This document shows positions 58,552-64,000 of a stretch of DNA of 64,000 nt, in pieces. How positions within the stretch are numbered: the stretch's first letter is position 1; each line of letters begins with the position of its first letter. The stretch is from Xiphydria camelus (lineage: Eukaryota; Arthropoda; Insecta; Hymenoptera; Xiphydriidae), in NCBI GenBank assembly GCA_963678675.1, contig OY783192.1, forward strand, positions 28,211,987 to 28,275,986, read 5' to 3'. A program made the position numbers and the translations under genes. Below the pieces are notes generated by a model. That model was given only the letters and a program-made list of their open reading frames with translations. It made no database searches and was not told the origin of the DNA.

Positions 58552-58737
58552 ATGGAAATTGTAATAAAAACTGGCTTCGAAAAAATTTCGCATGAAATTA
58601 TATTTCAACCGGAAACCATCCTAAAGGGAAAGAAACTAGTCGAGGCTAATCACGTCTGCGATGTTGTGGAGCCCCGGAGAAATAATCAAAGTTACCTTAT
58701 TCAATCTCAAGTGATAAGACAAGCTCAGTGTTATTGA
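58552..58737 (+). pseudogene. Possible SWIM-type zinc-finger protein fragment
   Basis: 61 codons including LKGKKLVEANHVCDVVE and SYLIQSQVIRQAQCY. The order resembles the region just ahead of SWIM zinc fingers in uncharacterised arthropod proteins often linked to YqaJ-type nucleases. The zinc-binding cysteines are not present because a stop follows. Weak evidence. Confidence 0.3.
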
Positions 58738-58984
58738 AGCCATACTGTACAAAATTGAACGTGAGTTTAAAAATTATCTAATGAAATGTACAAGTCCAGA
58801 TGAATGATATTAATAGTGTAATTATATATTTTTAGATTGACGGTGATCGTCAGCTGCACTCCATTTCTTTCGTTGCTCCAATTTATAATCCGCAGTTGGA
58901 AATTTGTAAAATTTACACGCACTTTTGAGTTCACTATTTTTACAATTTGCAACACAACAACAGCGACGACCCATTCTTTCAATA

Positions 58985-59325
58985 CCGTATGTCCCACTCT
59001 GTACGGGCCAGTTTGAAAGTTACCTTCAGGGAGGCTTGGTCGGTAATCGAAACATTTAATACCGGTAGAAGTCGAGTCGGTAGTTAGAGTTGGTGTCAAT
59101 TCGGGAGATCGAAGCGTCTATCCTCGAAATTATGAATTTGTGAATAATGGTGAGTCATTTCCATTATTCACAAATTCATAATTTCGAAGTTAGACGCTTC
59201 GATCACCCGAATTGACACCAACTCTAACTACCGACTCGACTTCTACCGGTATTAAATGACTCAAGTACCGACCAAGCCTCCCCGAAGGTAACTTCAAACT
59301 GGCGCGTACAGAGTGGGACATACGG
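58985..59325. mobile_element. TA-flanked MITE, CCGTATGTCCCAC member
   Basis: CCGTATGTCCCACTCTGTAC and GTACAGAGTGGGACATACGG are perfect complements with TA outside; 341 bp, near-perfect hairpin. Shares GTTAGAGTTGG and GATCGAAGCGTCTA cores with the family. Confidence 0.85.
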
Positions 59326-59776
59326 TATAAATGGTCCACCCTGGTTTCAGAATTCTCTCACCCCCAGCGCTTCAGTCGCTTCTGCTATCCCCTCCAACCA
59401 AACGCACGGAGCGAATAACGACTATTTTGCTTCTCTATCCGAGTCGAAATCCGACTTAGAAAATTTTCGACTGTGGCGCCTGATGGACTTAGAAAATGTT
59501 CGATTGTCGCACCCGATGGACTTCGAAAATTTTCGACTGGCACGCTCATTAGCTATAGGTACATTAATTATCTATATATTTGTGGTAGACAGTAATACAA
59601 AATAAACAGCCACAGATATACATGAACTAAAATTTCATACTTTTAATGAAAAAAAATTACAATGAATTACAATTTATTCTAATTCTTTATCATTAGTTGG
59701 CATTGATACATATGACTGGCAATTGATCGTAATATGAAAACATGGAGCTTGTATTAGATTTCGCGGTACCTAAGAT
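59326..59776. other. Short tandem block, otherwise no gene
   Basis: Around 59,453-59,550 a unit of the form GACTTAGAAAATTTTCGACTG appears about three times with spacers of about 40 bases. The rest is AT-rich and featureless. Confidence 0.5.
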
Positions 59777-59998
59777 AAAAGCACCAGTGGCCGGACGGTT
59801 AAGATCAGTATCCGGACACCCATAAAAATATATGTAGCAGATTTGATTGAGTGTTCTTACTAGATGGAATTTGTCATGGGCGTTCCTAATTTATTGAAGA
59901 TTCTTTCTCAGCAATTGATTCTTTTTACCACATTTTTAATAGTCAGTGTTATACATAAAAATGTCCGGATATTGGGCCGTCCGGCCACTGGTGCTTTT
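59777..59998. repeat. MITE-like inverted repeat, GCACCAGTGGCCGG ends
   Basis: AAAAGCACCAGTGGCCGGAC at the left and GTCCGGCCACTGGTGCTTTT at the right are perfect complements. A second inner pair is GTATCCGGACA/TGTCCGGATAT. 222 bp. Confidence 0.8.
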
Positions 59999-60046
59999 TC
60001 CTTACTTGTGAAAGAGGTTTGTAAGCAGCAACAGAATACATTTAGG

Positions 60047-60240
60047 GACTTAGAAAAATTTCGGTCTCCTGCATAGGTATAGGTAGAGACGTGAACATTT
60101 GTTTGTGAATAAATGGGCAAGAATTGTAATTTGTTCAATTATTAAATAAATAAATTATTTGATTTCGAGTTTCCAGAGTATGTTGAGCAAGTTATAAACT
60201 ATACTGTTTATTAAAAAGCACAGACTATTATAGTAAATCA
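60047..60240 (+). repeat. Dispersed repeat shared with 49,598-49,790
   Basis: Same order of blocks as the copy inside the GACGT element (GACTTAGAAAAATTTCG ... CCAGAGTATGTTGAGCAAG). Here it is outside any recognised element. Confidence 0.7.
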
Positions 60241-60660
60241 GGACTTGGTTGCAGGAGGTTGAATGGTGAGAACATGTGTTGGAAGTTGTGAGACGAAAAA
60301 TTGTAATAAGTGCGATCAACAGAGAGTGCAAGAGTAGTATAGGGTATAGATAGAAAGCTGAGAGAAAGAGTTAAAGGATAGATTATAAGGATTTGTTGGG
60401 AAAGGGAGGGTAACGATAGGAAATTAGGTAAAGCGAGGAAAAGTCAAAAGTGAGGTTAAGTGAAGCGGTGAGGAGGAAGATAAGCATAAGAGAGAAAGAG
60501 CGTCGAAAGGGCAGAGTCGGTAAGGTAGGTAAGCTTTAGACCTGTGGCGGAAAAGGAAGGTTCGGTGGTCTTTCAGTTCTCGGATTTTGACTGGGGTACG
60601 GGAGTACCTTAGAAAATTTAGTTCTCCAACGGAGGACTACGGGAGTACCTAAGAGAATTT
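60241..60660 (+). other. Purine-rich tract, no gene
   Basis: From 60,330 to 60,530 the + strand is strongly A/G-biased (AGAGAAAGAG, GAAAAGTC, GGAGGAAGATAAG). All frames contain stops. It could be decayed retrotransposon sequence. Confidence 0.4.
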
Positions 60661-60734
60661 GATTTTGCTACTCCTCTGATGCTCCCAACGTGCAAATCGG
60701 GAAATAACTGCACGTACAGAGCAGCAGTGGAGCA

Positions 60735-60910
60735 CCAAAACTACCTACTGGATTGTAATGGGCCCGAAAGGTTCTCAGGTAGTCGTCCTTCTCCAAGAGA
60801 GAACCAAGGGAGCACCAAAATTTCGACTCGGGTAATGGGCCCAAAAGGTTCTCGAGTAGTGCTCGTCCTTCTCCAAGAGAGAACCAAGGGAGCACCAAAA
60901 TTTCGACTCG
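60735..60910. repeat. Minisatellite related to 55.9 kb, opposite orientation
   Basis: Units of about 75 bp containing GAGAACCAAGGGAGCACC, AATTTCGACTCG and GTAATGGGCCC repeat about 2.5 times. The GAGAACCAAGGGAGCACC core is the reverse complement of the 55.9-kb core. Confidence 0.8.
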
Positions 60911-61009
60911 TTATAAACACTGCAGTGTTTTCATCTGCAAGAGCTTCGGTGTAAATATTGCGAAGACCGAGATCTACATCGATATTAAATATATTGCAAC
61001 CTGCTAAGG

Positions 61010-61600
61010 ACAAAATCAAATTGTGAATATTTTGTTCATCCTTCGCTATTCGTGCTCACAATTAAAGGAAGAATCAATGTTGCCGGTAGCTTCACCTTCT
61101 ATCTGAACGTATGGATATTACGGAACGGGACTCATTGCGACTCGTTAATTGCGACGACCGGTAATTAACATTTCCGTAAAAGATTGACGGGGCTGCAAGC
61201 TCATTAAAAGCCTAGATTTACTGAAACATACCGCTCGTCATGTCATTGCGACCGATGGCGGGATTAACTCTAAATTTAATTAATGCTTCATTTAGATCGC
61301 GATAGTAATGAACGGTAAAAACCAATATAGACATCCGCTTAAGGTGCGACGGAACAATGCTAGTATAAAAATTGAAAAATGTACTTGTAATATTACATCA
61401 ATAAGTATGGGAATAACGTTCAGCTATAACTAAAGAAGCAATATGTAAACCCTGCATCCGAAGTATTCGTTCAGGATGCTCTCTCGACTCTTGCAAATAA
61501 CTTCAAAACTCCCGTGCATTTTAAGAACATTAAAGAAGTTTGCACTTATTTATAAGCCGCAGGTAAGAACCGACCATCCGAGTCCATACTATATACTCGG
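61010..61600 (-). repeat. LTR-like dispersed repeat, uninterrupted copy
   Basis: Reverse complement of the repeat at 51,360-53,100 without the two insertions found there. Includes CATTGCGACCGATGGCGGGA and AGGTAAGAACCGACC. Confidence 0.7.
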
Positions 61601-61611
61601 CGTTCATATTA

Positions 61612-62598
61612 GGGTCATTCCATACCAAATCGGACACTTTTTGGAGTAACATTTCGGATTTTACTCAAATTTGGATATATTGTAGTCTTTGTCGATATTT
61701 AAGCGCACCTCCAAGGATTTTTCAACATTTTGAAAATTGTTGATTTTACAGCCACTTGAAAAAAAAACGCTGCTTTTTATGCATTAAATTATAACTGTCA
61801 AACCGGTTGTCGGCTGAGAATGATCTTTTGGGTACTAAAAGTGAAAGAGTTGAAAAATCAGAGAAAAATTGCGTCGATCAAAAAAAATTTATTTAGTAAT
61901 TTTATTTGCACTTGATTTAAACAAATGTCGTATTTTCATAGCTGGCCACTTTTTAAAAATCTGAAAAAAAAGCAAGCATATACTTCGATATCCTCTCTTT
62001 CATGACAAATAAACAAAAATACTGACACTAAAATTGACGACATAAAAATTAATTGAGTTTGACGCCGCGTCGGCCTCGCCACGTCGGCCCCGCCGCGGCG
62101 CACCGCCAGCGTATCGGGGACCATCGTGGCGAGGCCGACGCGGCGTCAAACTCAATTAATTTTTATGTCGCCAATTTTAAAGTGTCAGTATTTTTGTTTG
62201 TTTGTCATGAAAAAGAGAATATCGAAGTATATGCTTGCTTTTTTTTCAGATTTTTAAAAAGTGGCCAGCTACGAAAATACGACATTTGTTTAAATCAAGT
62301 GCAAATAAAATTACTAAATAAATTTTTATTGATCGACGCAATTTTTCTCTGATTTTTCAACTCTTTCACTTTCAGTATCCAAAAGATCATTCTCAACCGA
62401 CACAACCGGTTTGACAGTTATAATTGAATGAATAAAAAGCAGCGTTATTTTTCAAGTGGCGGTAAGATCAACAATTTTCAAAATTTTGAAAAATCCTTCG
62501 AGGAACGCTTAAACATCGACAAACACTACAATATATCCAAATTTGAGTAAAATCCTAAATGTTACTCCAAAAAGTGTCCGATTTGGTATGGAATGACA
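61612..62598. mobile_element. 987-bp palindrome with 7-bp target duplication
   Basis: Two ~470-bp arms, nearly perfect reverse complements, start GGGTCATTCCATACC and end GGTATGGAATGACA. The loop near 62,085-62,125 is very GC-rich (GCGGCGCACCGCC). CATATTA is directly repeated at 61,605-61,611 and 62,599-62,605. The arms are open in places but encode nothing recognisable. Confidence 0.85.
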
Positions 62599-62609
62599 CA
62601 TATTAGTAA

Positions 62610-63172
62610 GGATCCCTCATAAGAAGAAAAAAAAGATTACCACTCCTCTGAAACTTTGTGAGTAGCTTCATTTTGCCGAGTCTGCCAACTTTTTTATCTG
62701 CGACAAATCTGGTTGCCGCCGGGGTTTCGAGATATTAATAAATAATCATGTAAAATTTATGAATTTTGTTTATTGATGACCGACAAGTTGATTCTATGCT
62801 CGAAGTAAGATAAATATTTATGAAATCAAATGGTAACATTGTCCGACAAGTTTTCTGCCAGGTATGTCCAGTCCGACACTCGGAACATGTGAGATTGATA
62901 AAATTTGTTAACTAATTACCAACGAGCTCATTTTTTCGCTAAAGATAAATAATTATTTATAAAATTTGATGGTAATATTGTCCGATAAGTTTTCTGCCGG
63001 GTATGTCCAGTCCGACAATATTCATAATTTTGACATGTTTGTTAATTAATATCTCGAAACCCCGGCGAAAACCAGACTTTTCGCAGATAAAAATTTAGCA
63101 GACTCGGCAAAATGAAGATACTGACAAAGTTTCAGAGGAGTGGTAATCATTTTTTTTCTTATGAGGGATCCC
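62610..63172. mobile_element. Foldback element, GGATCCCTCATAAG ends (full copy)
   Basis: Arms of about 150 bp: GGATCCCTCATAAG...GGGGTTTCGAGATATTAAT and its complement at the right. The interior contains a ~60-bp direct repeat (GTCCGACAAGTTTTCTGCC and variant GTCCGATAAGTTTTCTGCC). Partial copies at 2,380-2,602 and 63,946-64,000. Confidence 0.85.
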
Positions 63173-63249
63173 TTTCTATATGCTTGGTTTGCGTCAAAAC
63201 TCACGGATGAACGGCCGTTATTTTTAATGTTAATGAGGTTTGTTTCCCC

Positions 63250-63450
63250 TTGACTCTTGCAAAAAAGAAATGTGAATGTTCAAATGTGTCTTTTATTAAA
63301 TGTTCTTGGTGCGAAGAACATGTTTGCTTTGAATGTTTTTATGATAAGTATCACCCAAAAAATTGTAAACATAGCGCATCAGTCTTCGTCCGAGTCAGAA
63401 ACCGACAAAAGCGATTAAATATTTTTGTACAATTAGTGTATTATGTATAA
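63250..63450 (+). pseudogene. Cysteine-rich C-terminal fragment, piggyBac-like zinc module
   Basis: The frame encodes KKCECSNVSFIKCSWCEEHV then CFECFYDKYHPKNC, giving C-x-C, C-x2-C, C-x2-C and YH/C ligands within 35 residues. This spacing is like the cysteine-rich tail of some piggyBac-type transposases. No catalytic domain is upstream. It could instead be another transposon zinc finger. Confidence 0.35.
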
Positions 63451-63683
63451 ATAATAAATTATAATTGAATGTAAAAAACACGTTTTTCCTTCGATAATTA
63501 AATTATATATTATAGAAATAAGAATAAATCAAAAACATTTAATACAAGAAAATAGTTTTCGTTTGATTGATTTTTCCCATTTTCATTTCCTCTTTAAAAT
63601 TAATTTTTTCAGCACATTTTTTTTATATCTGCAATAGAAATTACTATTTCACAATATAGAAATAAATAAAACGAAAAAAACTG

Positions 63684-63760
63684 CCCGCAGCAAGAATCGA
63701 ACCCGAGTCCTCCACGTGGTAAGATTTACCCTTAACCACTGCGCCACCGCGCCGCTATAG
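63684..63760 (-). ncRNA. tRNA-like Pol III head of a SINE
   Basis: On the - strand GTGGCGCAGTGGTTAAGG fits a tRNA A-box and GGGTTCGATTCTTGC a B-box, about 30 bases apart. The cloverleaf is poor (D and T stems mismatched), so a tRNA-derived SINE is more likely than a functional tRNA. The downstream - strand sequence is AT-rich. Confidence 0.55.
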
Positions 63761-63945
63761 AAAAACTGCCGTTTAAAATCAGACCGCTATCGTCCGGTCC
63801 GGCAGCGTAAAAACTAAAATACTGTTTATAAATAAACGAAGCCGCATTGGCGGTAACCGCTTTAGGGGGTTATTTGTGACCCTTTTGGCTACCGTTTAAC
63901 CAAAATGCCGTTCAAATCGATGTCCCATGGGTCGAGCCCTCCCCT

Positions 63946-64000
63946 TGTGAGAAAATTCTGGTTTCCGCCGGAGTTTCGAGATATTAATTAACATGTAAAA
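63946..64000 (+). repeat. Fragment of the GGATCCCTCATAAG foldback family at the window edge
   Basis: GAGAAAATTCTGGTTTCCGCC and GGAGTTTCGAGATATTAAT match the arm region of the 62,610-63,172 element. It continues beyond the window. Confidence 0.6.

Noticed and set aside
60241..60660. Purine-rich tract as LINE ORF1 or host gene
   Set aside because: All frames are interrupted by stops and no domain could be named.
62053..62352. ORFs of 60-100 codons in the 987-bp palindrome
   Set aside because: They mirror each other because of the inverted arms and have no family features.
63684..63760. Functional tRNA gene
   Set aside because: A- and B-box are present but the stems pair badly and no clear anticodon arm could be drawn, so it is called SINE-like.
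1..64000. CRISPR array or bacterial-type system
   Set aside because: No regularly spaced short direct repeats with unique spacers; gene structure is eukaryotic throughout.

Overview
The window is nuclear DNA of an insect, most likely a hymenopteran (ant or wasp). The reasons are short spliced introns in eukaryotic genes, an AT-rich background, TTAGGTTAG-type tracts, and copia, PIF/Harbinger-like and mariner-type debris of kinds common in ant genomes. The order is inferred, not proven. Only a small part of the 64 kb codes for host proteins. Most of it is a dense, nested mosaic of inverted-repeat (foldback/MITE) elements and a dispersed LTR-like repeat.

Layout. 0-13 kb: small MITEs, a LINE 3' tail, then an LTR-like repeat broken by a 3.6-kb DNA transposon with 1-kb terminal inverted repeats and a DUF7869-like transposase ORF. 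This is followed by a nest of further MITEs. 13-18.3 kb: GMP synthetase, a complete eight-exon gene on the + strand with one GC-AG intron. 18.75-20.71 kb: the last three exons of the translesion polymerase scaffold REV1 on the - strand, cut off at 20,714/20,715. 20.7-27.0 kb: a 6.3-kb segment almost identical to 6,531-12,837; its left breakpoint lies inside the big transposon's TIR and its right breakpoint at the end of a TA-flanked MITE. 27-33.3 kb: broken PIF/Harbinger-like transposase, a DUF4806-like fragment, and a MITE split by a 1.95-kb element that carries a copia remnant and a PIF-type MITE. 33.3-37.2 kb: a 3.9-kb element with 735-bp inverted arms carrying arrays of short motifs. 37.3-39.2 kb: a 1.86-kb GGACTGCAG-rich inverted-repeat element abutting a damaged CLIP-domain serine protease (39.2-40.3 kb).

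42.5-46.9 kb: a GC-rich island holding three tandem, intron-free, decayed copies of an atypical-PKC-like kinase gene. Each copy has its own premature stop. 47-64 kb: several MITE families with TA, ATAT or TTAA target duplications, a GACGT-rich element containing a 5S rRNA-derived piece, minisatellites, a 987-bp near-perfect palindrome with a 7-bp target duplication, a second foldback family, and a tRNA-like (SINE-type) sequence at the right edge.

The genes do not form a shared pathway. GMP synthetase is the only gene that looks intact. The main interest is the transposon architecture: long-armed foldback elements, nested insertions whose filled and empty sites can be compared inside the window, a recent 6.3-kb duplication that truncates REV1, and the kinase array.
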